In this document: positions 46,931-57,491 of the stretch, one piece after another
Layout of the letters: each line of letters opens with the position of its first letter
How positions within the stretch are numbered: position 1 is the stretch's first letter
Origin: Bombiscardovia apis
GTDB lineage: Bacteria; Actinomycetota; Actinomycetes; Actinomycetales; Bifidobacteriaceae
DNA length: 64,000 nt
Assembly (NCBI RefSeq): GCF_033095945.1
Contig: NZ_AP026800.1
Coordinates: 992,001 to 1,056,000, forward strand
Direction of reading: 5' to 3'
Notes under the pieces: model-generated
Databases searched by the model: none
What the model saw: only the letters and a program-made list of their open reading frames with translations
Told to the model about the DNA's origin: nothing
Translations under genes and position numbers: made by a program

Positions 46931-47147
46931 GACCCGTCCTCCTACGATTCTTAAGATAACTATTAAGGCCTCATCATGTCAGAACTGGACAAGACCACCG
47001 GACTACTGTGATACCGAATATCGTGGACAAACTACACTATTGGCATCTGTACCGAAGTCCGATATTCGGCACACCCTAGGCTACCTGTTACGCGGGACGG
47101 ACAGCAATACATTTTAGCGATGCACCGCACGAAAGCTGTGGATAAAC

Positions 47148-48080
47148 TCACAGTTTGCTTCTGTGCGGAAGCTCTCGAGCAGAAACTGTGACTTCTAATC
47201 CTTGCCGGCGTAAGCGAGATGCTAATTCTTCGCTCATGGCCACCGAACGATGTTGACCGCCGGTGCAGCCGATGGCGATATTGACGAAGTGTTTATCTTC
47301 GTGAGCATAACCGCGAATTGCAGTCATGACAGCCTTGGTATAGGCATCAATAAAGTCCTTAGCCCCCTGGCTAGCCATTACATAATCGCTAACAGCCTTA
47401 TCTCGACCGGTAAGTTCACGCAATTCAGGAACCCAGAAGGGATTGGGCAAAAAACGCACATCGGCCACGAAATCAGCGTCGATAGGCAAGCCATACTTAA
47501 ATCCAAACGAGAAGATATGCACAGCAACGGTGGTCGGACCTTTGCCAAGCAATGCCTCGTAGAGCTTAGTCGAAAGCTCATGAATGGTGAGATGAGAGGT
47601 ATCAACGACGATATCGGCACGTTCCTTCAGCCCCTCCATCAGTTGGCGTTCCTTAATCACGCCATCGGTGAGGCGACCAGAGCCTTGAAGAGGATGCGGG
47701 CGCCTCACCGACTCATAACGAGCGATCAATACTTGGTCGGAAGCATCCAAAAAGAGAATTCTGCACTTAATGCCTAAGTCGTCTAAATGCCCAAGTACTG
47801 CATTCAAATCGTCGAAGTAGGAACGCGATCGTACATCGATAACCGCGGCTAGACGTTTGATAGTACTGCCAGCCGAAGTCATTAAGTCAACCATCGGGAC
47901 CAGCAATTTAGGGGGTAAATTGTCTACCACATACCAGCCCATATCTTCTAAGCAATCGGCAGCATGTGTTCTTCCGGCACCAGACATGCCGGTAATAAGC
48001 ATAACTTCAAAACCTTCTAGCGGCGGCTGCACCTGATCAATCTCGTAAGACTGAGTCGAAATCTTGTGTTCACCGCTCAT
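47148..48080 (-). CDS. rapZ: RNase adapter protein / nucleotide-binding protein RapZ
   Basis: The 310-residue protein has the P-loop GMSGAGRT, FLDASDQVLIARYESVRRPHPL, and the C-terminal motif GCTGGQHRSV. In E. coli the homologue tunes amino-sugar synthesis through small RNAs; in Gram-positive bacteria it binds nucleotides and is linked to whiA and gluconeogenesis or cell-wall supply. Its ATG overlaps the aroE stop by four bases. Confidence 0.95.
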   Translation of the reverse strand: MSGEHKISTQSYEIDQVQPPLEGFEVMLITGMSGAGRTHAADCLEDMGWYVVDNLPPKLLVPMVDLMTSAGSTIKRLAAVIDVRSRSYFDDLNAVLGHLDDLGIKCRILFLDASDQVLIARYESVRRPHPLQGSGRLTDGVIKERQLMEGLKERADIVVDTSHLTIHELSTKLYEALLGKGPTTVAVHIFSFGFKYGLPIDADFVADVRFLPNPFWVPELRELTGRDKAVSDYVMASQGAKDFIDAYTKAVMTAIRGYAHEDKHFVNIAIGCTGGQHRSVAMSEELASRLRRQGLEVTVSARELPHRSKL

Positions 48081-49075
48081 GAAATCTCCCCTTGCATCGC
48101 AGTATCCATTGCCCCTATAGGCACTTGCTCAATAGCTAACCCCGTCATGAGTGACAGCTGCCGTACAGCTTGGTAGAGCAACATGCGTTCTCCACCCACA
48201 GCTATTCCCCCTCTACCATTGTGCCACGCTTGGGTTAACTTGCTTGCCTGACGATTGTACGCCACATCCAACAAAACCGGCTGCTCACAGTTGCTACTAG
48301 TTTGCCTCAAACCGCTGCTTTCTAAGCGCTGCGCTAGAGCATCAGCCCCACCGGAAGGTATTGCCGAAACCACTATTCGAGCTTGCATCAACGCAGACAA
48401 GCAATTTTCCATATCGGTAAGTTCCACACGTGCGAAACTTAATTGCTGGGCCAGCTGAACCGCCTGCTTTGCATGCTCGAGATGATGGGCAACAATAGTT
48501 ACACGGCGCACTCCTAAAACAGATAGCGCTGCCAACGCCGAACAAGCAGTTGAACCAGTACCGATGACCACCGCCGAGGCGTCTGATACTCCCATGTAAT
48601 CTGTATCATTTTTGTCTCGACCCCCAAGAGAAGCTGCCTCGATAAGACTGACTGGTTTGAAACTGTCGTGCATCCTCGATGGATTGCCGTATTGACTTCC
48701 CTCGGTCAAGCCTTCCGATATGGCACAGACTATACCTTCAACATCTGTGTTGTAGAGATGCAAAGACTGAGTAGCTCTCTCTACTGACCAGTCGAAGATA
48801 GCTGTATTGGCTACGCCCAATCTCTGCGACCAATAGTCTTGCGCCTGTCCGTAGGCAAAGACTTCTTGTTTCAAAGGCATTGTCAAGCTTAACCCTGCCC
48901 AAGACACGTCGGTAGCAGATAAGAATAAGCTAAGCCCTCCGCTGGAAACTTCTTGGCGACTATACAACCAGCCAGTCAGCCCCAAGGCTCGGTATGCCGC
49001 TGTATGTAAGAGTGGCGACAAAGAATGCTGGATGGGGCAACCCAGAACCGCGCACTGATGGCTCACTTGGGGCAT
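48077..49075 (-). CDS. aroE: Shikimate dehydrogenase
   Basis: The 332-residue protein has the substrate motif HSLSPLLH, SLTMPLKQE with the catalytic Lys, a NADP-type Rossmann motif in the form GTGSTACSAL, and a C-terminal GGERMLLYQAVRQ. It reduces 3-dehydroshikimate in aromatic amino-acid synthesis. An insertion of about 30 residues before the Rossmann motif makes it longer than E. coli AroE. The site is AGGAGGGG. It lies between uvrC and rapZ and may link the two. Confidence 0.9.
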   Translation of the reverse strand: MPQVSHQCAVLGCPIQHSLSPLLHTAAYRALGLTGWLYSRQEVSSGGLSLFLSATDVSWAGLSLTMPLKQEVFAYGQAQDYWSQRLGVANTAIFDWSVERATQSLHLYNTDVEGIVCAISEGLTEGSQYGNPSRMHDSFKPVSLIEAASLGGRDKNDTDYMGVSDASAVVIGTGSTACSALAALSVLGVRRVTIVAHHLEHAKQAVQLAQQLSFARVELTDMENCLSALMQARIVVSAIPSGGADALAQRLESSGLRQTSSNCEQPVLLDVAYNRQASKLTQAWHNGRGGIAVGGERMLLYQAVRQLSLMTGLAIEQVPIGAMDTAMQGEIS

Positions 49076-49124
49076 GACCCCTCCTTGTATTCTTTCAACT
49101 CACCTCTAGCTTAACGAACTTTCG

Positions 49125-51497
49125 TTACTGCTCAGCACCATTGTGTGTTACCGTCTCGTGACTTTCGTTTGCTTGGCTCTGTTCTGACTCGTGCAGGGCT
49201 TGGTAAATAATCTCTGCTTTTTTATGGCCAATACCATTCACGGATTCCAATTCTTCAAGGCTCGCCAGGCGCATCTGTCTCACCGAACCGAAAGCTTTCA
49301 ACAAGCGCTTTTGATAAGCCTGGCCTACGCCTGGGATGTCGTCTAGGGCCGAGCGCAGAGAACCTTTACGCCTCGTTTGCCGATGGTAGGTGATGGCAAA
49401 TCGGTGGGACTCATCGCGCACTCGCTGCAGTAAGTACATTCCTTGAGACTGACGTTTCAAAATGATTGGATAATCATCATCGGGCACCCACACTTCTTCT
49501 AGTCGCTTGGCTAGACCGCACAAGGCTACGTCCTGCACACCGGCATCTCGCAAGGCCCTGGCAGCAGCCTCCACCTGCGGCTTACCACCGTCGACAACAA
49601 TCAAATTGGGCTTGTAGGCAAAATGGCGTGCTTGCGTGTTTTGCTGGACAAGCTGCTGCCCGTCTGGTAGATCAACATTGGCAGTTAAGCCCTTCTGCGA
49701 AGCCTTCTCCAACTCTCGCTCATTTTCGAGACTTTCGCCAGAATCGCCTGCAATATTGCCATGCTTGAAACGGCGGGTCAACGTCTCGTAGATAGCAGAC
49801 GTATCGTCCAATGCTCCCTTGCCATCCGCCCCTCGAATAGCAAACCGTCGGTACTCTGATTTCTTCGGTATAGCATCCTCAAACACCACCATCGAAGCTA
49901 CTTGGAAAGCACCGGCTACTGTATTGGAAATATCGTAGCATTCAATGCGCAAAGGCGCTTGGCTAAGACCAAGAGCTTGAGCAACGTCATTCATGGCTGC
50001 ACTCCTCGCTCCAAGGTCTGAGATACGACTCATTTTGGAACGTTGAAGAGACTGTTGAGCATTGACATCAGCTCGCTCCATCAACGCTTTCTTTTCGCCT
50101 CTGCTAGCCACGCGAATAGTAACAGCTCCCCCACGTATACCCGAAAGCCAGTTTTCTAAATCTTGAGTCCTTGCAGGTTGCACAGGAACCACGATTTCCC
50201 TAGGGACCGGTGAAATAGGTTCAAGTAAATCGACTCGACCAGTCTGCTCCTGGCGTTCATGGCGAGCTTTAGTAGCACGTGCTCGGTCTGCAGCGTCTAA
50301 GGCAGTTATCCGCTGCGTACTTCCAAGTGCATCACGTTCCTGACTGACCTCAATGGAGGAATCATCGCTGCTGGGCAGTTCGATAGGAGGTAGACTCGGA
50401 TCTTCTTCCTGCTGGTGCTCAGAAGCCAAATCGGAATACACCTGGATGATTAAATCGCTCATCAGTTCTTCGTTTGAAACATCTTCAACACGCTCAACGC
50501 TCCAACTTCTCTCACCCCTGATGGCGCCAGAGCGCACGAAGAAGGCATGAACTGAGGCTTCCAACTCATCGGATGCCATGCCAAAAATATCAGCGTCTAC
50601 GTCTGAGTTAAAGACCACAGAGTTCTGCTCGATAACAGTTTCTAGCATAGCAATTTGATCACGCAAGCGAGCAGCTTTTTCAAAATTCAGCTCGCTGCTG
50701 GCTTCTTTCATCTGCTTATGCAAACTTGCCTTGTACGACTTTCCTAAACGACCAGTCATGACACCAACGAGCTCAGCTACGAGCTGACGGTGATCACGTT
50801 CAGATATGCGACCAACACAAGGAGCCGAGCACTTCCCGATAGAAGCCAACAGACAGGGCCTTCCAGAGAGTTGTGCTTTATGAAAAACGCCAGGAGTGCA
50901 AGTGCGCACCGGGAAGCTTTTTAAGAGCCCGTCAAGTGTATGGCGCACATCCCATACCTTGGCATAGGGGCCGAAGTAACGGGTATCGCGCCTTTTACGC
51001 ACACGGGTCATCCAGACGCGTGGCACTTCTTCGCCGACCGATACTGCCAAATACGGGTAAGTTTTATCGTCACGAAATACGACATTAAAACGAGGATCGA
51101 ATTCCTTAATCCACGTATATTCTAGGGTCAGTGATTCCAACTCAGTACCAACAACGGTCCATTCCAAGCTACGAGCTGTCAGAACCATAGTCTGAGTGCG
51201 CGGGTGAAGGTTGGTAAGAGGCTGGAAATAATTACTCAGTCGGTTGCGAAGATTTTTCGCCTTGCCTACGTATATTACGCGACCGTCTTCATCACGCCAC
51301 TTATACACCCCGGGCTGAGCGGGGATATCTCCAGCTTTAGGCCTAAAAAGGTCGCGACTATCTCCCAAGAGGGGGGCACCGTTTGCGTTGACCCCCTCTT
51401 GGTCTGCTTCAGAACCAGTTTCGGCAGGCTGAACCAAGTTCTGGGCAGTTCTGCGCCAGACACTTGACGAATGCCGTTCGAAGCAGCTTCTTGACAT
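49125..51497 (-). CDS. uvrC: Excinuclease ABC subunit C
   Basis: UvrC makes both cuts in nucleotide excision repair. The 790-residue protein has an N-terminal GIY-YIG domain (PGVYKWRDEDGRVIYVGKAK), a Cys-rich region (CLLASIGKCSAPCVG), a UVR motif, an RNase-H-like endonuclease (RIECYDISN and VVDGGKPQ) and C-terminal helix-hairpin-helix. It is longer than E. coli UvrC because of a 45-residue N-terminal part and an acidic insertion near 370-430. The ATG directly follows the uvrA stop, so the two are coupled. Confidence 0.96.
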   Translation of the reverse strand: MSRSCFERHSSSVWRRTAQNLVQPAETGSEADQEGVNANGAPLLGDSRDLFRPKAGDIPAQPGVYKWRDEDGRVIYVGKAKNLRNRLSNYFQPLTNLHPRTQTMVLTARSLEWTVVGTELESLTLEYTWIKEFDPRFNVVFRDDKTYPYLAVSVGEEVPRVWMTRVRKRRDTRYFGPYAKVWDVRHTLDGLLKSFPVRTCTPGVFHKAQLSGRPCLLASIGKCSAPCVGRISERDHRQLVAELVGVMTGRLGKSYKASLHKQMKEASSELNFEKAARLRDQIAMLETVIEQNSVVFNSDVDADIFGMASDELEASVHAFFVRSGAIRGERSWSVERVEDVSNEELMSDLIIQVYSDLASEHQQEEDPSLPPIELPSSDDSSIEVSQERDALGSTQRITALDAADRARATKARHERQEQTGRVDLLEPISPVPREIVVPVQPARTQDLENWLSGIRGGAVTIRVASRGEKKALMERADVNAQQSLQRSKMSRISDLGARSAAMNDVAQALGLSQAPLRIECYDISNTVAGAFQVASMVVFEDAIPKKSEYRRFAIRGADGKGALDDTSAIYETLTRRFKHGNIAGDSGESLENERELEKASQKGLTANVDLPDGQQLVQQNTQARHFAYKPNLIVVDGGKPQVEAAARALRDAGVQDVALCGLAKRLEEVWVPDDDYPIILKRQSQGMYLLQRVRDESHRFAITYHRQTRRKGSLRSALDDIPGVGQAYQKRLLKAFGSVRQMRLASLEELESVNGIGHKKAEIIYQALHESEQSQANESHETVTHNGAEQ

Positions 51498-54400
51498 TTA
51501 TACCTTCACTTTACGGGTTGAGCTTGTTCGTCTTGCTTTGGAGGAGTTCGTCTTGCTGGAACGTTTCTTATCAACTGCAGCCAATTTTGCTTCGTCGAGC
51601 ATGGGCTTGAGGAAGCGGCCTGTCCAACTTTGCGGGGTTAAAGCTATGTCTTCTGGAGTTCCTTCCGCCACGACAGTACCGCCACCGTCGCCACCTTCAG
51701 GACCTAAATCGACGACCCAGTCGGCAGTCTTTATTACATCGAGATTATGCTCAATGATAATGACGGAATTGCCTTTGTCAACCAAACCTTGAAGAACGTC
51801 TAGCAGCTTTCGAACATCTTCAAAGTGCAAACCGGTCGTGGGCTCATCCAATATGTATACAGTGCGACCGTCTGAGCGCTTCTGTAATTCAGTAGCTAGC
51901 TTGACTCGCTGCGACTCACCACCTGAAAGTGTTGGAGCTGGCTGCCCCAGTCGGATATAACCTAAGCCGACATCTACCAGAGTCTTCAAATAACGCGAGA
52001 TGGAGGGATAAGCCGAGAAGAAGTCAGCAGCCTCTTCTATGGGCATGTCAAGCACATCTGAAACCGTTTTGCCCTTGTAGGTAACTTCAAGTGTCTCGCG
52101 GTTGTATCGCTTACCGTGGCAAGTTTCGCACTGCACGTATACGTCGGGCAGGAAGTTCATTTCAATTTTAATAGTTCCATCGCCATGACAGGCTTCACAG
52201 CGCCCACCTTTTACGTTAAACGAGAACCTTCCCGGTCCATAACCACGAACTTGCGCTTCGGGAGTCTGAGCAAAGAGCTGACGAATCTTGTCCCACACGC
52301 CAGTGTAAGTGGCTGGGTTCGAGCGAGGCGTGCGGCCTATAGGATTTTGGTCAACATGAATCACCTTGCGCAAGAGGTCGAGACCCTCAACACGGGTATG
52401 TTTACCCGGAACAATGCGAGCATTGTTGAGATTGTCTGCTAGCACTGGGTACAAAATAGAATTCACCAGAGTCGACTTTCCAGACCCAGATACTCCGGTA
52501 ACCAAAGTCATCACGCCCAGGGGTAACTTGACCGTCAAATTCTTCAAGTTGTTTTCCCTGGCACCAACCACTGTCAGTTCTTTAGTGCGGTCTATTTTGC
52601 GACGATGTTCAGGTAAGGCAATCTTTCTGCGACCGGCAATATAGTCTCCGGTTACCGAACGGCTAGCGGCAGTCAGGCCAGCGGCAGGACCGGAATAGAT
52701 AACTTCGCCACCGTGCTCACCCGCACCAGGGCCAATGTCTACTAACCAATCCGATTCCCTAATGGTATCCTCGTCGTGCTCAACCACGATAAGGGTATTA
52801 CCCAAATCGCGCAGGTGTTTCAAAGTTCTGATAAGACGCTCGTTGTCTCGCTGATGCAGCCCTATAGAAGGTTCATCCAAGACATACATAACGCCAACAA
52901 GGCCGGAGCCAATCTGCGTTGCCAAACGGATGCGTTGCGCTTCACCGCCGGAAAGCGTGGCCGCAGCTCGAGACAAGGTCAGATAGTTGAGGCCCACGTC
53001 GTTGAGGAAGCGCAGACGGGCGCAAATCTCTTTGAGCACTTCCCCGGCAATCTTGGCTTGCGCGCCATCCAAGTGCAAATCCTCAATCCACTGGTAAGAC
53101 TGAGAAATCGGCATGTCACATACCTGCGCAATGGAAAGGTCCTTGACCGTCACCGCCAGCACTTCGGGCTTGAGCCGTTTGCCGTGGCATACTTGGCAGG
53201 GCACCTCACGCATGTACGACTCATAATATTGTTTCATCGAGTCAGAATCTGTTTCATCGCGACGGCGCATCAGTGTACGAATCACACCTTCGAAACCAGT
53301 CGTATACTCGCGCAAACGGCCCCAACGGTTACGGTAGGACACCTTCACCTTGAAGTCATGCCCATACATAATCGAGTGCTTGACGTCGTCGGGGAGATCT
53401 TTCCAGGCCGTTTTGGTAGAAAAGCCCATTTCCTCTGCTAAGCCATCCAGCATATGCCCATAGAAACTCTGCTGAGTCTTAGTGGAAGACCAGGGCTCAA
53501 TTGCACCATCCGCTAAAGATTTATCCGGATCTGGCACAACCAATTCAGGGTCAATTTCCAAGCTGAATCCTAAGCCTGTGCAGGTGGGGCAAGCGCCGTA
53601 AGGCGCATTGAAGGAAAAGGTGCGCGGCTCGATTTCATCAAGCTCCAATTCGTGACCATTAGGGCAAGAACGGTGCTCAGAGAACGGTTGCCGACGCTGA
53701 GGGTCTGCATCTTCTAAATCTACAAAATCAGCTACTAGCAGCCCCTTAGCTAAGGTGAGAGCAGTCTCCACCGAATCAGTAAGGCGCTGACGGACTGAAG
53801 GCTTAATAACGAGACGGTCAACTACTACCTCAATGGTGTGTTTCTTTTGCTTAGCTAACTTGATGTCGTCCGACAACTGATGCATTTCGCCGTCGATGAT
53901 TGCTCGCGCATAGCCATCCGATCTCAACAGACCTAGTGTTTCAACGAACTCACCCTTGCGTCCACGGGCTATAGGAGCCAAAATTTGGAAACGGGTACCT
54001 TCTGGCTTTTCCATCAGGGTATCAACTATTTGCTGAGGCGTTTGCGAGCTTACGACCGCTCCGCAAACTGGGCAATGAGGAATACCGGTACGTGCAAAAA
54101 GCAAACGCAAGTAATCGTAGACTTCTGTGATGGTACCCACAGTGGAGCGAGGATTGCGATTCGTGGTCTTTTGATCGATAGAAACAGCAGGACTCAGACC
54201 TTCTATAAAGTCCACGTCTGGCTTATCCATCTGCCCAAGAAATTGACGAGCGTAGGAAGACAACGACTCCACGTAGCGACGCTGGCCCTCAGCAAACAAC
54301 GTGTCAAAAGCCAGGGACGACTTTCCAGAACCAGAAAGGCCAGTAAAGACAACCATCTTATTGCGTGGAACTGTCAGATTGACGTTCTTGAGATTGTGAG

Positions 54401-54524
54401 CACGAGCGCCTTGTATCACAATCTTACGGTCGTTTGCTAGATTGTGCAGGTCTGTGATTAAGGTACCATTGTTGTCCTTCATTTTTGGCTCCTTGATCCC
54501 TGCGTGCGACATATTACCCACCAT
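51498..54524 (-). CDS. uvrA: Excinuclease ABC subunit A
   Basis: UvrA recognises damaged DNA. The protein of about 1,008 residues has two ABC ATPase modules (GLSGSGKSS and GVSGSGKST for Walker [10 protein letters not shown] and LSGGESQRV signatures) and zinc-binding CxxC sets (CPVC, CPNG/CPTC, CEAC/CETC). The ATG at 54522-54524 has the best ribosome site (AGGAG); starts at 54548 (ATG) or 54560 (TTG) would add a few residues. A perfect SOS box is 100 bases upstream. Confidence 0.97.
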   Translation of the reverse strand: MVGNMSHAGIKEPKMKDNNGTLITDLHNLANDRKIVIQGARAHNLKNVNLTVPRNKMVVFTGLSGSGKSSLAFDTLFAEGQRRYVESLSSYARQFLGQMDKPDVDFIEGLSPAVSIDQKTTNRNPRSTVGTITEVYDYLRLLFARTGIPHCPVCGAVVSSQTPQQIVDTLMEKPEGTRFQILAPIARGRKGEFVETLGLLRSDGYARAIIDGEMHQLSDDIKLAKQKKHTIEVVVDRLVIKPSVRQRLTDSVETALTLAKGLLVADFVDLEDADPQRRQPFSEHRSCPNGHELELDEIEPRTFSFNAPYGACPTCTGLGFSLEIDPELVVPDPDKSLADGAIEPWSSTKTQQSFYGHMLDGLAEEMGFSTKTAWKDLPDDVKHSIMYGHDFKVKVSYRNRWGRLREYTTGFEGVIRTLMRRRDETDSDSMKQYYESYMREVPCQVCHGKRLKPEVLAVTVKDLSIAQVCDMPISQSYQWIEDLHLDGAQAKIAGEVLKEICARLRFLNDVGLNYLTLSRAAATLSGGEAQRIRLATQIGSGLVGVMYVLDEPSIGLHQRDNERLIRTLKHLRDLGNTLIVVEHDEDTIRESDWLVDIGPGAGEHGGEVIYSGPAAGLTAASRSVTGDYIAGRRKIALPEHRRKIDRTKELTVVGARENNLKNLTVKLPLGVMTLVTGVSGSGKSTLVNSILYPVLADNLNNARIVPGKHTRVEGLDLLRKVIHVDQNPIGRTPRSNPATYTGVWDKIRQLFAQTPEAQVRGYGPGRFSFNVKGGRCEACHGDGTIKIEMNFLPDVYVQCETCHGKRYNRETLEVTYKGKTVSDVLDMPIEEAADFFSAYPSISRYLKTLVDVGLGYIRLGQPAPTLSGGESQRVKLATELQKRSDGRTVYILDEPTTGLHFEDVRKLLDVLQGLVDKGNSVIIIEHNLDVIKTADWVVDLGPEGGDGGGTVVAEGTPEDIALTPQSWTGRFLKPMLDEAKLAAVDKKRSSKTNSSKARRTSSTRKVKV

Positions 54525-54623
54525 GCTTCGCTCCTGCACTTGTTTCATGCGCTCTCTCAATGCTTACTGCCTGAAATTGACAAATAGCTCAGATAACCAG
54601 TTTACTCCAAAGAGCGAAATATT

Positions 54624-54639
54624 TCGAACGAATGTTCGA
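54624..54639. promoter_or_regulatory. SOS (LexA) box before uvrA
   Basis: The 16-base palindrome TCGAAC-GAAT-GTTCGA matches the actinobacterial LexA pattern TCGAAC-N4-GTTCGA. It lies 100 bases before uvrA and also before the divergent plus-strand TspO-like gene, but function for uvrA-uvrC is the natural reading. Confidence 0.85.
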
Positions 54640-54778
54640 TTAGAGCGAAGTTAGCTTCCTGTCAGAGTTGCGCTACAGGCGTTTTCTGCATAAAACACGA
54701 CTTGCTCGAACACAGACTCTAAAATAAGAAATAAGACCTATTGAGGGCCTAGAGAGCAGTAAGGAACAAGGAGTTGTC

Positions 54779-55726
54779 ATGAATTCACATGAAGATGCAT
54801 CGACTACAACACAACCGAAGCTCAAGGTCAATACACCACAAAGCGACAGATCTTCGCCAACTACGGCAGTGAAAACACCTTCTGTTTTAGCAGCTGAGCG
54901 CTCAGCACACGAGTCTGTGGCCCGCAGTGATGCGCGCGCCGAACGAAGGTGGAAGCTTATCGAGACGATCATCCTGTGGACTGCTTGGATTATCATGGTT
55001 GCTTTCAACGGTTACGCTGAAGTCTTCCAATTCCAAGGAACTACTACCGGGCAAATCGCCAAATCTGCAAACGTCTGGTTTATGCCGGCAGGCTATGCTT
55101 TCGCCATTTGGGGTCTCATATACATCGGTTTGGCTGTATGGCTGGTTCGCTATTGCATGGCTGGACCTTCGCGCAAAAAGCTCGGTTTCCTACCAATGAG
55201 TCTTAGTGGGCTCATATTCGTAGCCACCTGCGCTCTTAACATCTGCTGGCTAGCGTTCTGGCACATGAAGAGATTCACTATCTCTCTCATCATTATCTTG
55301 GCATTGACCGTCTTAACTTGGCTGCTTTATGCCATTGTGCGCCACGATGAAGATGAGAAAAACACCTCTTCTGCCGTCCGCATCTTGGATTGGGCTCCCT
55401 TGTCCTTGTATGGCGGCTGGCTGACCGTTGCCACCGTTTTGAACGCTTTCTTCGATGCGGAAGTCCTGAGCATGGGCATCGCTGACGTAATACAAGTGTT
55501 TGCTGTCGTGATTTTGCTAGGACTCTTGCTGATAGTCGCTTTCCTCATGGAGCAGAAAGCCAACGATTGGGTGTTTGGTCTCGTTATCTTCTGGTCAGCC
55601 CTAGCTATTGGCATCCAAATTCTGAGCAGAAATACAGCTATTGGCGTACTTGTGATTGCTATAGCAGCTGTGGGCGATGTGCTGGTCTACTTCCCCTGGG
55701 ACAAGTTTAAGCTTGTTCGCCGCTGA
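54779..55726 (+). CDS. TspO/MBR-like membrane protein
   Basis: The 315-residue protein has a hydrophilic N-terminus of about 55 residues and then eight or so hydrophobic segments, some Trp-rich. The stretch FMPAGYAFAIWGLIYIGL and the later LYGGWLTVATVLNAFF resemble the TspO/MBR (tryptophan-rich sensory) family, but the protein is longer than the usual five-segment form. The role is unknown; TspO proteins bind porphyrins and take part in stress signalling. It is divergent from uvrA. Confidence 0.65.
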   Translation: MNSHEDASTTTQPKLKVNTPQSDRSSPTTAVKTPSVLAAERSAHESVARSDARAERRWKLIETIILWTAWIIMVAFNGYAEVFQFQGTTTGQIAKSANVWFMPAGYAFAIWGLIYIGLAVWLVRYCMAGPSRKKLGFLPMSLSGLIFVATCALNICWLAFWHMKRFTISLIIILALTVLTWLLYAIVRHDEDEKNTSSAVRILDWAPLSLYGGWLTVATVLNAFFDAEVLSMGIADVIQVFAVVILLGLLLIVAFLMEQKANDWVFGLVIFWSALAIGIQILSRNTAIGVLVIAIAAVGDVLVYFPWDKFKLVRR

Positions 55727-55842
55727 GAGCTCAAGCTTTATCAGCCCCTTCGCTATGATGGTCGTCGGGGCTTAACGCGTTTGCTACTAGGGAAGATGCG
55801 CTGAGCCAACTTGATGAACGGTAAGAAAGCGGTAGGCAGAGA

Positions 55843-57444
55843 ATGGCAATTGAGGCACAGGGACTTGAAATTCGCATAGGAGCCCGCCTCCTGCTATCCC
55901 CCACCGACTTCCACGTCGTTAAGGGCGATCGCATAGGTTTAGTAGGCCGTAACGGCGCAGGCAAAACTACACTCACTCGCGTCATTACAGGCGACATGCT
56001 GCCCTCAGCAGGCTCCATACACGTCAGTGGACAGCTAGGATATCTACCTCAAGACACCCACGCTGGCGACCCGGAACAGACGGCGCTCGACCGAGTCATG
56101 TCCGCTCGTGAAATTTCAGCCATTATTAAGCGATTGCGCAAGGCCGAAACTGACATGACTAATCCCGACCCAAAAATCATGGAAAAAGCCATGAACCGCT
56201 ACGACAGAGCTCAACAAGACTTCGATGCCGCAGGTGGTTATGCTGCTCAATCCGAGGCCATTGTGATGGGCGAAAGTCTGGGATTGAGTCAAGATACGCT
56301 TAAACAAACCCTCGGCACACTTTCCGGCGGCCAACGACGCAGAGTGGAACTGGCCCGCATCCTCTACGCCGGTGCCGACACCATGATTCTTGATGAGCCC
56401 ACCAACCATTTGGATGCCGATTCTATTGAATGGCTCAAAAACTACCTCAAGAAATTTGAAGGCGGCTTCCTCGTTATCTCTCACTCCACTGAGCTACTTG
56501 ACGAAACAGTGAACAAGGTTTGGCACTTAGACGCTCAGCGCTCGCAGATCGATATGTATTCGATGGGCTGGAAGGCCTACCTCAAACAGCGCGTAGTAGA
56601 TGAAGAGCGTAGGCGTCGCGAACGCGAAGTAGCCGAGAAGAAAGCCGATCGCCTGATGAAACAAGGCATTCGTCTCCACGCCAAGGCCACCAAAGCTGTT
56701 GCCGCTCAAAATATGATGAGGCGAGCTGAGCGCCTGCTTGAAGGGACTCAAGAGGCTGAGCGGGCTGAGATGGTTGCAGACTTGCGCTTCCCCGAGCCTT
56801 CACCTTGTGGCAAAACGCCTATTATGGCCGAAGAAGTCTCAAAAGCATACGGTTCTAACATTGTTTTTGCAGGCATCAATCTGGCCATAGATAAAGGTTC
56901 GCGAGTTGTCATTTTGGGATACAACGGAGCTGGTAAAACTACAACCCTGCGCATTCTTTCCGGTATTGAAAAACCTGATACTGGGCATATCGCCCTGGGA
57001 CACGGCGCAAAAATTGGTTACTTTGCCCAGGAGCACGACACACTTGACGACAACTTAAGTGTACTTGAAAACCTTCAGCGTGTAGCACCAGATTTGGACG
57101 ATACGCAGGCCCGAAGTATCCTAGGCTCTTTTCTCTTTTCAGGAGACGATGCTATGAAGCCAGCTTCGGTGCTGTCTGGCGGCGAGAAAACTCGTTTAGC
57201 CTTGGCTACCTTGGTCACCTCTCGCGCTAATGTGCTGCTTCTTGATGAGCCTACCAACAACTTGGATCCAGCATCAAGGGATGAAATCTTGAAAGCGATT
57301 GCCAAGTATGAAGGTGCAATAGTGCTCGTAACTCACGATGAGGGTGCCGTACAAGCCCTTGACCCCGAGCGTGTTTTACTCATGCCCGACGGTGACGAAG
57401 ATTTGTGGAACGACAGCTACTTGGACTTGGTAGCCGAAGAGTAA
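55843..57444 (+). CDS. ABC-F family ATPase
   Basis: The 533-residue soluble protein has two ABC modules joined by a charged linker (about 235-310): Walker A GRNGAGKTT and GYNGAGKTT, signatures LSGGQRRRVELA and LSGGEKTRLALA, and Walker B LDEPTNHLD and LDEPTNNLD. It lacks membrane segments. ABC-F proteins act on the ribosome, as translation factors or antibiotic-resistance factors. It is close to the Uup/EttA-type layout; no drug context is visible. Confidence 0.92.
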   Translation: MAIEAQGLEIRIGARLLLSPTDFHVVKGDRIGLVGRNGAGKTTLTRVITGDMLPSAGSIHVSGQLGYLPQDTHAGDPEQTALDRVMSAREISAIIKRLRKAETDMTNPDPKIMEKAMNRYDRAQQDFDAAGGYAAQSEAIVMGESLGLSQDTLKQTLGTLSGGQRRRVELARILYAGADTMILDEPTNHLDADSIEWLKNYLKKFEGGFLVISHSTELLDETVNKVWHLDAQRSQIDMYSMGWKAYLKQRVVDEERRRREREVAEKKADRLMKQGIRLHAKATKAVAAQNMMRRAERLLEGTQEAERAEMVADLRFPEPSPCGKTPIMAEEVSKAYGSNIVFAGINLAIDKGSRVVILGYNGAGKTTTLRILSGIEKPDTGHIALGHGAKIGYFAQEHDTLDDNLSVLENLQRVAPDLDDTQARSILGSFLFSGDDAMKPASVLSGGEKTRLALATLVTSRANVLLLDEPTNNLDPASRDEILKAIAKYEGAIVLVTHDEGAVQALDPERVLLMPDGDEDLWNDSYLDLVAEE

Positions 57445-57491
57445 GGTACAACCCCACAGGGGGTCTCTACAGGCATAGCCAGTGGGGACCC

